In this document: in pieces, positions 35,751 to 50,500 of the stretch
Layout of the letters: the number at the start of each line of letters is the position of its first letter
Position numbering within the stretch: the stretch's first letter is position 1
Source: Phorcus lineatus
Lineage: Eukaryota; Mollusca; Gastropoda; Trochida; Trochidae
NCBI GenBank assembly: GCA_921293015.1
Contig: OV121081.1
Span: forward strand, 72,991,022 to 73,055,021
Direction: 5' to 3'
DNA: 64,000 nt
The notes under the pieces: model-generated
What the model was told of the DNA's origin: nothing
Databases searched by the model: none
What the model saw: only the letters and a program-made list of their open reading frames with translations
Made by a program: the position numbers and the translations under genes

Positions 35751-38700
35751 ACGACCTTCTCACAACGTCGTATGTACGTCGTGTGTTAGCTGGGTGGGAC
35801 CTACCAATGATGATTAGGGAGAGTGGTGGAATGATTTATTTCCTTTTCTGTACAGAAGTTGAATCATTACAATGAACTTTTCCAAAAAAAATTGTCGAAT
35901 GAAGGATATTAGAAGTTAGACGTTTTATTTTAAGTATAGTCCAAATGGGTAAAAACTCGACAGGGAAGGTATTAATAACATGAATACCAGTATGCTATAC
36001 ACCTTTTAAGATGAAGCCACAATGATTTTTTCTTAGTTGGAGCGACACATAACAGTTAGGATTCTTAAATTTCTTCACAGTTTAGAGAATTAAATGTTGT
36101 CTATAAATTCCTGTTAATGAACCAGTAAAACGTGGATTGTGATTAGGGGGTTTCAACTTTGAAGATGGGAATATATTTTTAAAATAAGATTTATTTATTA
36201 GATGTATAGTGTCCATAAGCTGTAGTGACATCATATTCCCCTTATCTGTCGAAATAAGGATCTACGTCAACAAATAGATTTGATTACAAAATAAGATACA
36301 TTAACATGCTGTGAAATTCTATATGCACATTTTGCTTAAATGTATATTTGAAACAAAAATATGGTAAAACATCACTTGTAAATTTAATTATTTCAACGTC
36401 GATAACCCAAGTGAGATAAATATTTGCATGTTGATGGCCGAATGATATCATGACATGTATGCTGTTCCTGATGTACTTTCATTTTATTCATTTTGCAATT
36501 CGACGCCAAAATGTCTGATGATTGTCGATTTATGCATATAATTGATAATAAAGTTAGCATTTGTCACACTAGGATGAACGCTATCACAGTGTTGCACAAT
36601 ATCTGATAAAGAACAGTATTGTCGTTGAAGTATGATGAGACTACTTAACTGCAGTAACTGCAAGTTCATCATCATCGCAAATTCTTGTACCACATAAGTG
36701 TGATCTGGACTGTAGGGGAGATGGTTTAGCTGTTCAAAGTCACATAGATCTGAACTGGAGCGTTGTTATGAAGAAGCAAAACTCCACAAGTCAACATGTT
36801 GCGCCTCTTCTTCTTGGTCGCCTCTCTTTTAATTGCATAGTAGGCTCCTGTTATTTTTGGTTTAGGTGGTTAATAATCTATAAGTATCACGCCCCCTGAA
36901 TCTCAGAAATGTCGCCGTGATCTTGCCAGCAGATTTTACCCAATGATGAGTGATAGTTTCATCACCTTAACCAGATGGGCATGAAACTTATCGGGATCAG
37001 CAAGGTAGATGCCATTTGGACATGATTAATCCCTGGACTCGTACAATCATATCACGTGTAATGACTTCAACAGCCTTCCTGACCCTGGGTCATCGTCCAA
37101 GGAGCTGCGACTCCGCTTAAAGTCAGCTGACCAGTAGAATATTGAGGGGTATATTATTACTCACTTGTTGACTTCAACTCCACTTGAAAGTATATTTAAG
37201 ATAATTTGCCCGACCCTTTCAAAGAAAGTTGTGACATAAATAACTTCATTATTTTATTTTCTGCATCACGATTGCCTGACATGATCATGTCCTCTTTGAG
37301 GTGTATATGTTTTGCCTCAACATGAGATTTTCTTTTTTGAGCTTTATGTGTTTGCCTCAATTTGAATATTACATTATCTTTTTTTTCGTTGAAGACAGTG
37401 ACAGTATATGGCAGAGCATTTTGTCTTAATAGGTAAGCGTAGTGACATGACGGAGATGGACATGTATTTTGAAGGTAGTATAAGTAATTGGTGCCTTTTC
37501 ACTCTCCCATAACACGTGCGGCAGTAATAGTACAGATTTATTCAAATGGAAGCTATATTTCAGTGACATCGTAACGGAAAACGTGATGTTAAGTTTCATT
37601 AGGTTTAAAGGTGTTTAAACTGATGCATGTAGGTTGCGAAATGTCTCTTCAATGACAAATAACTGAAACCAAGGACACACTTATCTGTTTATCTGTCAAG
37701 TTTTTATATAGGGAAAAGATGCCAGGCCTCTGGTTCAACTCAATGCAATGATGATTGACGCCAATTTTGCCAAATAGTGCAGTTTCTCGCACCTGAATTG
37801 AGTAATAAGGCACTAATAGCTCATAAAGATGTCATTCAAAATTTTAAAGCTGCCTCATGTTTTAAATGTAAAATAAGCTGGAACAACTTACGAATGACAG
37901 AACATAAATACTGCAAAACAGAAATAGCATGATTTGAGTAGAATTCTATGTATCATGTGGAAGAGTTCAATCAATGTGTCAACTGTACTTTTTTTGATGG
38001 TACACGCATGTTCCACTACTGCAAAATTGATCGTGGAAAAAAGATGTCTTTTTACGTTCTACATTTATGTTGGGTGATATGTGAGGGAATATAAGTGCTC
38101 GATACAAAAAGGTGAATGAGTAAAATCACAGTGAATATTGTTTATCAAAGTAACTCAGCCTTATGGATGACAAATCACTGAATGAAGTTTTTCATGCACT
38201 GATATTAACTCGTAAAGTGTGTATTCTTGTAAAAAATTATCATGGTATGACATTTTTGTAAGAATGGTATCTAACATGGACTTAAAAGTGTAACCTCAAG
38301 GAATCCTTGAATTCCTATTAGGGATTAACCACACAAGACTTTTAAGAAACTGACAAAAACTTTGAAGAAAAATGCTTTCATTAAAAATCAAATAATCAGC
38401 TTTAAGTTAAGTTGTGATCACCTAAAGTCCTCACATGTTTTTAGTGATATATTGTAATGGTTCTTCATTTGGTTGTCTCTTTATGTTCCTTGAGAGATAT
38501 AAGTTGAATTGCATTGCTTTTCAATCAACAACAGTAATCTGTAGAACAGTCTACTTTCTTATTAACTTATCTATCTAAGGTATGCAGCAAATAAAATATT
38601 TGCATTATCAAGGGTATAATATGTCAGTTGTCTCTCATTTCAGAAACATATAACATGCTTCTTTATCATAATGAGTATATATTTTTTAATCATGTCAAGT

Positions 38701-41700
38701 CATATTGTACTTAGTTATATAGAAACCTCTTATAGCTATGGTATGCTCCATCGACAAAGATTCACCGATTCTATTTAGAGACTAAAATATGCAACTATCA
38801 CTTTCATTTCAGCGTTCTGTGTTATAGAAACTGAGTCATCCAACGCATTATCAATTTAGGTTTTCAAAAATGCCAAACCCAAGATTTAAGTATATTTAAT
38901 CAATACAGTATTTGGGTATAAATTCGGGTATATCATAGGGTTTGTGCCCTAGTCGAGCTGGTCTCACTGATGCAATTATTCGAAAAAATGAGGACCGACA
39001 AGCTTTTTCCAGAATGGCAACATGTATGTTATTAATGTCAGAAAAAAATCCATTTGTCAAATTGTCTGTTGATTCTTGATTTGTGCATCTAACTGGCATC
39101 GGAGATGGCATTGGCTACAATAGTGTCACAATGGTGTGTAACATCTCATAATGAAAGTTTGTGCGTTATTGTGAATTGAAGATGAAAGATCAAAAAAGAA
39201 CATAAACATGATAAAAAAATGTATATGGTAAAAATCGTTACACTTAAAAAAAATAATCCGGATTGCTTGTATGGAGTCACTAAGTGTTTCTTCATGTTCT
39301 TACAGATCATTCCTTTTTAAAATAATAAGTGACAGTCACTAAGTTTATTATGTATTTAGTATATAAAATGTGTCATCATGAAGAATGTGGACTTTGAGTA
39401 AATGCATGAATGATTTTCAAGTGGAACATATTTCTATATTTTAGTGTGGTTCTATCTATATTTATCTATGCTGAATGATTATTCTTCTGGCCATTCTCCG
39501 AGTAGGTAATAGTGGCCAGTGATAGTTTCCGTGTATCTTCAAGGAGTTATACTCAATCATCTATCATTGATTTTGAAGCCTTTAGTATTTCTTGTCATAC
39601 AAGTTTTCATATCTTATATTTTGAATATAATTTAAGTCAGTTTTGAAACGGGTACTGGGTGTAATAATATGTGTTTGAATTTTTTCACTCAAAAACAGTT
39701 AAACTAATATCCTTTATTCATCAGAGGGCGACCCCCATTATATTAAATATGTACAAAACACATTATCAAACTTTCCTGCATTCAGCAGAAGAAGACTTGG
39801 ACAATTATGATTTGAACTTCCAATACGTGAACTAATGACGTCATTTTATTTTACTATTATAAAACTATAATGGATAAAAAGATTAAAAGTATATGTTAAA
39901 GTAGTCATGGCAAAATCACGATTGTCAACATTTGAAAAGTCTTACTTTTTCTAAGTAATGTATAACAGAATCGGAAAACTTTTACTTGCTGATTATAAAA
40001 TTATACAGGTATTTTGATAAATATGAAACTATTTAGCTATAAACTAAGTATTTTCAAATGGCTACGTTTGTGAGTCCAACCCATCAAAGTGTTAAAATTG
40101 TCCTCAATCGTTTATTTCCTGTGCTTGAGCATGTGTTTGATATAATGCTTGATAATGTTTATTGAAATTCTTTTCCCCTGCTGAATGCCTTTAGGGCCAT
40201 TGTGAAGACCAAATGTATGTTGTCGTTACAGGGAAATTATAAACTTCTGTAAAACATTTAACAGATGAATTGATCTGAATAATTATACAACAAACATTTA
40301 AATACTGTGAAAATTGATTGTCATTTAAATGCGCGTACGTAACTTATTCATCTTTTAATGAACAAGAAAAACACAATGCTTTACACAAGTAAGTCTTATG
40401 TCGATGATAATAAACTTAAGTTAAAATCATTATTATCAAAATCTATCCTGTCATAGGTGCAAAGTAAATCCGTGTTGTCAAAATCTATCTTCTTGCTTAT
40501 AAAGGGTGAATATATTTATAAGATGTTCTTATCGTTGCGGACGGGATAAAAGGTCAAGTAGATAACTAATACAAAACTTGTTTTAACTAACTGCTTTCCC
40601 TTATCTCACAGAAAACATCTCTAACCACTTAAGTAGACGAATGCTGCTTTCTGGTTCAGGTTTCTTTATTTTGAAATGTATTAATCGATGATCTTCAGTG
40701 ATTTTCCTCATTAAAGATGAGTGTTTACAAATGACATCTTAGTTCATGTTCTCATCAAAACCAAATTCATAAATTGTTCATATGTAATATACATACTGCA
40801 TTGCCGGTGTAAAAATGTCACACTTTCTTAAGATACTTCAAGTTCACAGTTACATGCTTAGGACAATCTGTACAATCCCTATATGAATAAAACATTATTT
40901 GAAACAAATTGCACATTTTGCACATTGCACGTTTGTTCTGTACCAATCATTTACCATTGGCTAAGTTCAAGCATGTGCTCAGTCAGTGTCAAGTTTGGCA
41001 AAGATTTATTTTGACCATTGGCGTTGTAATGTCCGTTTATTTGTTTTATTGATTAACTGTATCATTTATAGATGATACAAAAGTTTAAAACAATATTTTA
41101 AAGAGGCAAAAAATTCTCAAACTGAAGTTTAGTTGCAGCAACTTTGTTGTAAAAACACAGAAGCCAAAAGGCCATCACAGCGGTCGTACAGTATAAAAAG
41201 GAATATTTAAAACATTATTATAAACTATGCATAATGATAAGTTTTTTTAAATTGAATAAATCGAATAACTGCTTCGTGTCTTTATTTAGTCCAGATTCTG
41301 TAACTTTATTTTGCATTAGCTGTGACTATCTTGTCAGAAAAAAAGTAAATGCTGAACCATTTCGACCTGGTTGTTATAATTCTGAAAATTCATTACTATT
41401 TAATGATGCCAGTGATACATGTAGTTCCTTGGTATTGTTATTGCATATCTCTTTTACCTATATGTTAAAGCTTCTGGTACACTGGAAGTCTATTTTACAT
41501 TGATTTATTTTATGATCAAATCTGAGTACAACACAGTCAACTCGTTTTTATCTGTTGTTAGGTTAATCTGGTTTCTTCATGTATTTCAAAAAGGGATATG
41601 CTGACTCGTAATGAGAAGAACATATTGACAAACTATATAGAAATCGCAAGGGGAAGCATCAGTCAAACAAGGCTGAAAGATTCACTATTTCGATCAATAT

Positions 41701-44700
41701 CTGGATCTTTATCATTGTTATGACACGATTGCCAGACATGAAGATTACACATGTAAACGTTATGTTTCAGATGTATATCGTGTGCACCGTTTCTACTTGA
41801 TGCATTAAAACATGATTATTTTCAACGTTAAAGTTCAAACGTTCAACGTCTCTGCTCATGAATGATTTAAGGGCTATTTGCAAGAATATGATTCTTTAAA
41901 GGGAGCATAAAAAGCTGTAAACTATCGTTGAGTGGCGGATTTAAGATTAAAGTATCCTGTAGAAAAACTTGCTATTGTAATCAAATTTTTAAGTTGTTTT
42001 TATCAAACATTTTAATCATAGTTTAGTTTTCTTTGACGAAAAAGAATTAATAAGTAATCTGAAAACTTGTTTATCATCAACACAATGAGCCCGCCTATCT
42101 GTTTAATTTGCTTCATTTAATGATGAAAACATTCAGTCAGTGTTCAATAAAATATGTCGGTTTAACTGTGCTCTTTTGGATTTAGTTCTTCATCCATATA
42201 TAGTGCACCTGTCAAACACCCATTAGGTCGTCTGAATTTGCTTTTATTATCATGTTGGTAACACTGCCCCATTCAATGATGGACATACGACTGTCCGTGA
42301 AACATAGTCAATACTGAACAATTGTGTTGTATCCATGACATGGCACGTATTTTTTCATAAGTGTTAATCAGTCCTGTCTCCTTTTACTTGGGAACCGTGC
42401 AGTAAAAACACGTTCGCGTGTCTCTGCTGTGAATTCTTCATACAATGTATTCTTTTAGTCATGGCTCTAATCAAACCCAATGATTCTTGTGAATGATAGA
42501 AGATATTGGAAACTACCAATACTCAATTTCTTTGAATATAAGTATGCTATGTTTCAGTGCCAATTTTTTAAATAATCACGTAATTTAAACCAATTTGTCC
42601 TTTTATACATTTATCATTCACAAAGAAAGATGAACTACTACATTTTATTGCTTAAATGCATTTTTGTGCCTTACTTTCTTAATTGATGTCTTTGACAAAT
42701 TATTCAACATTCTTAATTATAATCTTTGTTATGCTTTGAACTCAGCATGTTTGCATTTATTTGATTTGCTGAAACCCAAAATTTATTATAAACAGAACGA
42801 AAAATATTTTTGTCTTTGATTTTTTTCTCTTTGAATTCTTTAATTCATTAAAGTATGTGCATTGCAATTAACAATGTGAAAATGAAATAGTATGATGTAG
42901 CGGTTCTGAGACTTTGTTGCTATAAAACTTCTGCCAATAAAATTAAAATAACTAAAGATTCTTTTAAGGACAACCTGTTTACTTTTGTATGACAGATCAA
43001 CCTTATATTCAAAAGTACATAAACGTTTCTAAAATACTCCATACGATTTTATTTAAGGACATTTCTGTTGACTGAAACTATACTCTTATTCAGCCAGAAA
43101 CTATTGTCATGTTGTTTTATTCCTAATGGACAATGACAGCGACTAGAAATCTGATACGATACAATTTTTCTTTCTTGAGTCAATGAGGAGATGACAAATT
43201 GAAAAAAATTCCCTGCAAAACAAACTTAAAGTGCAGACGTACGAATGAAACACGTGGTATTTATACACATAGAATTAAGTAAAAACATAGTTCAATGTAG
43301 TAAAGGTGTTTTTTTAGATATTTTATTTTTATGAATTGTTCAATAATTGAGCTGAAATTAAGTCTGAATTACTTTCAAAGGAACATGATTGCAGTTTCCC
43401 CATTTTCTAAAGAGTATCACATAGATAATAAAGATGCACTAATGCCACAAAATTAAGTCTTAGATGCTTCATTTAAAGTAGCTGATTGCTTTGTATATAC
43501 TCCCAGCAGTTCTTGCACTACACAACAATATATTTTGCTTTGTTTTCCATTGTTGAACTAGCAACAAGGAACAGTAATGAAGCGTTCCTTGATGAATTTT
43601 TGAGTCAAGAAGGAGAGATGATAGTAAAATGATGAAGTCATTATTTTGATAATTAATGTACATTCTTTCTATATGATCATTTCTTATATTGTCTTTTACT
43701 TGTTTGCAATGTTCTGTGAAAGAAAGACGTCTATTTAGAAAACCTTATCACCCATTTTTTAATTTATCACTTCGCTGTGAAGTAGAATTTTAAGACATAT
43801 TTACATAAACTCGTTGCTTTTATCGAACGGCAACGGCTATTTCCATGCTATGAAAAGAGTTATAGGAATCTGCTGCTCTGTGTCTTAGCTTATATCATTT
43901 CATAAAGATTAAATGCATATTCTTAGTTGAGATGGACCTATGAATAGGATGCTACTTTTGTATACGAGGTACGGATCACTCTCAGAACATAAAGTGCACA
44001 GTGCTATTATTACAATGTCCAATGAATATTTTTAGAGATAAACAGAAAGCATACATAACTTTTCAATTTTTTTATCGATTTTAATGAGCAATTGTCCACA
44101 ATCTGATTCACAAATGTTAAACGTATTGATAATTTTATATGTTTTAAGAATGATGATTGCACTCCGTGTTGACTGAGGTGTACGATAAGGTCTAACGTCA
44201 TAAATCGGTGACAAGTGCCAGACAGTGTAATTATTCCTTTGCTGATGTATGCCCTTAAATGGAACATTGGCAATTTGTCTGCTACTGTTGCGTAAATGTT
44301 CTATACATATTATGGTATTACAGTCTCAAAATAACAAGGTTTTTCAGTCGCACTTGGTTATCTTTTTAACATATGTGTGATTTATAGAGTAACCTATCAA
44401 ATATATGCAAGTATGTTATTCTCTAAATATTTCAGTTGGGGAAAGCTATCAGAGTGACTTTTTCGACATAACATAAACAAAGTTAGTCATTTCTAACGGA
44501 TGAAAGTGTCAATGGTGGCATTACGACTATTCTATTTTTCAAGACATAAATTACATCTTTGAGTGGTAACTCTTGTCACAAAACCATTAACCAAGAGACT
44601 TTTGACAATATGTTAATATTAAATCATCACAATTTTCATCGGTGGTTTTTGACATATCAATATTACTTAATGAATCTCATATCAACATTAGCCAAGTAAA

Positions 44701-46633
44701 AACGAAAATAAAAAAAAATTCCCCTCCATAAAGTTACTCAAATAAACACTACTCCCGAAATGATTAGGCTTCTAAGCTGTGGTATTGAACTTCGAAATGT
44801 GGAAGAGACTTCCTTGTACCATGTTATGTTCGAGATGTTATAGTACTCTTACAGTGTCAGAAAAAAAATGAAAGAAAATCTCCCTTCCAGTCAAACCGAT
44901 ATGAAGATAAAATAACAATGTATATTCCTATGTACAACTCAAAGTTAAGAATGTAGATATAATGATGTTGTCCTTTATCTTTGTCCTACCTTTTTATTTG
45001 AGGAGGATCAATGTTTAATATTGTGAAAGGGCTGTTGATAGATTTCTTCTCTCTATCTCTGCATGTCTATAGTGTATGAAAAAACTGAGATATTAATCTC
45101 TAAAATGTTGAACAAATAGATCCCCTATTCTATATCTGTAAGATTATAATTAAAACTAATTGGTAAAATTATTATAATCAGGTAAAACATATACTTAGAC
45201 ATTACTTTTACACTTTTATTGATTTATGATTATTTGATTTATGATTTAGGATATACATAATTATATATGTATGACAGTACTTTGTAGTCCTTTTGGTCAG
45301 TGCACTATCATGGATAGAAAATCAATGCCTTTACATTTAATTACATTTATCTGTATATGATAAACAAATATGTGAGAGTTCAAATCTTATGGCGGAAGCC
45401 ATATAAGTATACATATATACTTTCAATTGGCACTCTCAATAGGTAATGTAGTCAATGGACTTGTCATCAAAAGTCCTTTGACATTATTCCAAATCACATG
45501 ATATTCATGGCAAGTTTGGAATACATATCAATAATTCAAGAAAAACAATTTTGGTGATGATAAAAAGCATATTTTGCTCCGTATTTTTCCATTTGAAGTA
45601 TATTGTCACATGACTTGGTTATATTCTCAATTCTGAGTTACAAGGTTTGTTGTTAACTAGTTCACGATATAATAATCTTAACAAAACTTTTGTTTACAAC
45701 CATGAATCATGCATTGACATTAGGTTTTTATGATACATATGAGTATCTGATCGTGACATATAACTAAGTTACACTGTTGGCAAATTTGACATAACACTGA
45801 CAATTTAAACCGCATTCTAATTAAGAAATAATGATGCCTTCAACTTTTGTTCTAGATAGCTATTTCTTCAGAGATATTTTATTTCAAAATTCCATATAAA
45901 TTACTCCATCATTGCCTCTGCAAATTTCTTTAGAGTTTTGGGGAATGAAAGCCCCGACAAAGGTTGATCTAATGTATGTTTGTAAAAAACTTTTGCCAAG
46001 AAAACGGAGATATAATGCAGACCTTATAATTGACTTTGGTGCACTGTTTTCTCCCACAGACTGGGCATGTTTCGATTCAGTCGTCACCAGCACACAAAGA
46101 GAGAAGACAGGCGCAATGGATCACTTTAAGGAGAGAGAAGACATAACGTCCGTGAATACGAAATATATGTAAATAAGAGTTTATTGATCAATAGTCAGAC
46201 AGTAATCGGGTCTCAGAGGAGCACACGATGATAAGACGTCATCAAAACCTTTTGTACACTTAAATAAAGCTAAAAAATGTAAAAGTATATTACAATTTGC
46301 TAAGAAGGACAATTAATGTGTAATAATTCTTCTTTATTACCCACGTGATCAGCGTATAGGCAGTTGCATACTAATGCCGTACGTCACACGAGTGTCGTAT
46401 CGCATTGACCTGTGTCGTAACCATTTGACCCGTATTCTAATGATTTGATTGGATAACCGTTGACCTTTCACTTAGGTCATGTTCTGAGGGAACTACTTTT
46501 TCATTCATAACAATCACGTGAATTCATTCATTTTACAACTTTTACTACGTCATTTTCATAGAGTGTTACATCTCGTATGAACGATAGTACTTAAACTAAT
46601 TACAAGAACAGATAAAAAGATACTAAAAGTATC

Positions 46634-47065
46634 TTACATTTGTTTGGAAAATAAATAGATTTCTAGCTCGTTCGTCTGCTTTGTTTTCTTTCTATAATGT
46701 CTTTGGAAAACATGGCGACTCCCATTCGTGTCAATGACAGCGTGGAAATCGATGGTACTATTCGAGGAAGACATCTGGGGACATTCAGTGTGTTCAACAT
46801 CAAAACTTAGCTTAGCAGCATCATTTCCTGTGACGGTGACCTTGCCCTTCAGCAAACCATGCCACCCAAATCCAACGCAGTCACTGCCAGCACAATGCGA
46901 CCATCCCTAGCTCCGACTCAATCTCGTCCTGGGTTTGGGAACTCGATATTCTCTGCCCCCATCTATGGTGGCACGATAAACATTAACTTCTGTAGCAACC
47001 AATGTCAGGGCAGGGAAAAGTGTGAGAATTCCGTAACACGTCCTGTGATCGAGCCGACTCGAATG
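46634..47065 (-). pseudogene. Unrecognised coding remnant
   Basis: A patch of higher GC content reads on the minus strand as two stretches in one frame separated by one TAG. The first includes LFPALTLVATEVNVYRATID (hydrophobic, signal-like) and the second includes KGKVTVTGNDAAKLSFDVEH and NSTIDFHAVIDTNGSRHVF. The composition looks like a beta-rich secreted protein. A neighbouring frame also reads plausibly over the middle (RIVLAVTALDLGG), which hints at a second lesion. I do not recognise the family. It could be a decayed exon of a host gene or cargo of an unseen element. Confidence 0.35.
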
Positions 47066-47440
47066 CTAAACTAGGTCACACGTCAAGTGTCGTTCAAGTG
47101 ACGGTTGACGGTAGATGTTGTGCGGGGCGAAATGACAAAAACAATAGTTGTACGCTATTCACTTATGAAAAATTTAAATTTGCTTCTTTTGAAGCTCGAG
47201 TTTGTTGTTATTAAAATTCTTAAGTTGCCCCTTTGGTTTTGTTTTCTTTTAATTGAAAAACCAATGTGGATTTATTCTGTTGCGCATACTCGCGAAGGTC
47301 AAAAGAAGTGCAGTGGCCATTGGTCAACGGAAATTCCTCCGCAACCGCTTTACGAAACCGGTTTCGGTTTGAAAACATAAAAACTACAAAATAACAGTAT
47401 TTTTCATTTTTTTTGCATTTAGAACGTGGGTAATTAATAA

Positions 47441-47586
47441 AATACCACACTTGGTCTCATTGCGTACGAATTATACGAAACTCGTGACCTTCCTTTGGTA
47501 TCTGACCTCGCTTTCGCTCGGTCAGATACCGCCGGAAGGACACTCGTTTCGTATAATTCGTACGTAATGAGACCTCGTGTAGTATT
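47441..47586. repeat. Long hairpin
   Basis: Arms 47,441-47,507 and 47,520-47,586 are near-perfect inverses around a 12-base loop (TCGCTTTCGCTC). The arms include CGTACGAATTATACGAAAC and GGTATCTGACC. Confidence 0.9.
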
Positions 47587-50500
47587 CTCTATATACACAA
47601 ATTTACTACAAGCTTACATGTCGGAAAAATTCAGTACACATCTATTGAAAATGGAAAACTCTATTTATTCCATTTCTGTTCATATCAACATAGTGCTTTT
47701 GAGCAGCATGCTTTTTATATAAGATATAAAATGTCAATGACGGAGCCTCCTGTTAAAACGCCACGCAAGTAACCTTCATGCAATGATAGAGAAAGGGAGT
47801 TGAGGATTACCTTAATGAAGGTTGTCTTCCGAGTGAGGCCCGGGTCCGGTCGAACAAATTGTTTTGGCATCAGGTTGATGTTCAACATTCCAGACAACAA
47901 ATAATGTGCTTTAAAATTATGTTTCTTAATGCATATTCGTTTTCCTTAAAACTGTTGTCGACCACCAATCTGATCACACGAACGGTATATGTCTGGTTGA
48001 AAAGGTGTTTTATTGGATTATCATTTTAGTGGTTACAAATGAGACCAACCAAGGATCTTTGACTTGTAATTGACTTCAGAAGACGTTGGGTCTTAGAGCG
48101 TAGAATTATGTCAGATGTTTTATGACTCTTGAAAGCACAACTCCTGCTCTTATGCTTTAGCCTGACGTCAAATAGTCTCATTCTTTATGAATTACATCTT
48201 ATACAGACAAGAAGGTTATCAAAACCCTTAATTAAAATGAATATATTCAAACCTAAGCTTGGTCTGCAGTCAAAAGTGAATAATTTTGAATTAATGTGCA
48301 TGAAATTAATTATGTAGATCTAACTTTAATCATAAAATTGACTGAAAAATAACTGCTTTTATTATGTTAATTTGCTATTTTAAGGTTTAAGAGGACTTAT
48401 GCATTCACTTAAGCTTTCTATCGATGCAATGAAATACTGCAATCAACAATGAAAACATTTAGACAACCGCTGTTGGCTTGGACATATAACATATCTAAGG
48501 TTAGCTGTGCACAAAACGGATAGATTATAGACAGTTGAAAGCGGCTGAACTATTATTATGTGCAGCTGTTGACTTTACCTGAACTCTGAACTGAGAACAA
48601 ATAATGAATTATGTTTTATGAAAGCAATGCTGTAAATAAACCGATTTAATAACACAGCATTAGCATTGCTTTTAGATTGACCAAGGCGGCTGCCGTTTCC
48701 GCTTGTTTGGTCATAAGCAAAACCTTAATATTTCCGATATCGTAGTTCATGCGGATTTATTGTAACGTAACATTAAATACTTCCGGTCTTTAAAAATCAA
48801 CTTTTCTACCTGAATACGTAAATATTTGTTAAATAACTTACGAGGTAGATTACTTGAGTGAGGATCTTGAATAATATCGAGAGATATGCAGTATCTGTGC
48901 AACGAATGCAATAGTTCATCACTCAATTTTAAAAACGGCACCTGCACACGTGCACACTGAGATGCATATTCTATTTCAGAGTCACTCAAAGTAATATGCT
49001 TTATTTACAGATATAGCCCATGTTTTCCTTTTACCGACTAGAAACGTTTTCAGAGAATGGGTGGTGATAATGCAAAGGTCAGTGGTCTCATGTGAAATGA
49101 AGTTAGAAACAACAGGTGGAAATAATGATTCAAGTTAAAGAATTATTGATACATTGATATCCCTTTTGGTTTTAATGCTAACCATTTCTTCTCATATAAT
49201 TATCTTTAAATTGTCGATTGTTGAAACTATTATATGTGAAAAGATTATACCAACAGCACTCTTATTTTATCAACACTGTTTGAAGGATTATATATATTTT
49301 TTTAAATATACGTTGCCTCTTCCTAGATAATCAAAGTTTTCTTTTCAAAATCTAGAAATAAGTGGACGTTACTGTTATTAAAATAAATATTTTATTGTTT
49401 ACCATTGTTGTTCGAAATGTTACTTATCAAACTCTTTATGTGATTTCGCATATTATAAACTTGTGTTTAATAATTTGATGATAAATGTATGCTTCAAAAT
49501 TATATGTATAGAGATAAAAACGATGTAGACACGATTTTTTTAAACCATAAAACATATTTCTTTGTATTTCCATGAAAAATTAGCTCGCTGACAAAGATCA
49601 TTCGGTACTAAGACATTGTAAGATCCCAATGTGTGCCATATGATTTTACCAAATTTCAGCAAGCTCTCACTTATTTACACCATCAATATCTATTTGTGAA
49701 ATCATATTTAGGTTGGATAAATGTAGAGCCTTTGATAAGGTAAGATTTTGAAAACGATATATTTAGGTATGAATGAGTGATCATGAAAAACGAAAGATAC
49801 GCATGTATTCAAGTTCATGAATCTACAAACACTAATCATAGATTCAACTCTTAAAGGGAAACATCAGAATTAAGAGTTTTAAGTCCAAAAAGCCAATATG
49901 TCTAGAAACTCCCATTACTACAATGCACATGTCGTGCACCTAAAACTTAACAGCATGATATAAGTGCAGATTTATGTAACAAGTGCTATTGTTCATTACA
50001 ATAGTTCATAATTAAAGAGCTTTAACTGTGTAATTGATGTATGGTTGGTCTCTATGACAAGTGCATGTGTATTTATAAAACTTATACATTTACTTGTGAT
50101 AAATTAGGAAACTGAAACTGAGATGTTTTAAAACAACATCTGTTAACCATTAGTCGCTGGCGGTTTATTTACGAAGATGTTTTCTACATGTTATAGTTAA
50201 CAGGCTATGTTTTCACTTTTGGTATATTGTAAGTTTTAATGATTCTATTTTTTTACGTTTGCTTTTAACTTGTTAAATGCTAGCCACATATGAATAGTTA
50301 GACTCAAGTGAAAGTCATGTTATTCAGGATGTTAATATTTGAAATTTAGTGTTGCAATAAGATATCGTATATTTGCATTTCTTTAAGGTTTTTAAGGTTT
50401 GATATTGATTGCCCCCGCATTCTTTCTCTCTGCTAAAAAACTCTATATACGTGACGAACTCGCCCCTTGAATGTGTATAATATATAACACTGCACAACTC

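Larger units (their letters stand above)
25484..35794. mobile_element. 10.3-kb composite element with CCCAGCTAACA termini
   Basis: The ends are CCCAGCTAACA (25,484-25,494) and its inverse TGTTAGCTGGG (35,784-35,794). Inside each end lie tandem repeats rich in ACGT palindromes. The flanks (ending CTCTCCTC at 25,483, starting TGGGACCTACC at 35,795) match the two halves of one uninterrupted repeat at 13,795-13,915, where the join is at about 13,867. This empty site shows that the 10.3 kb entered as a unit. I see no target duplication. Contents: candidate exons of its own minus-strand gene (34.7, 28.8, 26.7 and 26.4 kb), two Tc1/mariner-like MITEs, and a hAT element that makes up over half its length. 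The superfamily of the outer element is not clear to me. Confidence 0.8.

Noticed and set aside
39715-39760. CTGATGA on the minus strand
   Set aside because: No matching GAAA box or stems.
45884-46172. Opposed frames of 69 and 86 residues
   Set aside because: Neither shows a recognisable motif, and they overlap on opposite strands so at most one could be real.
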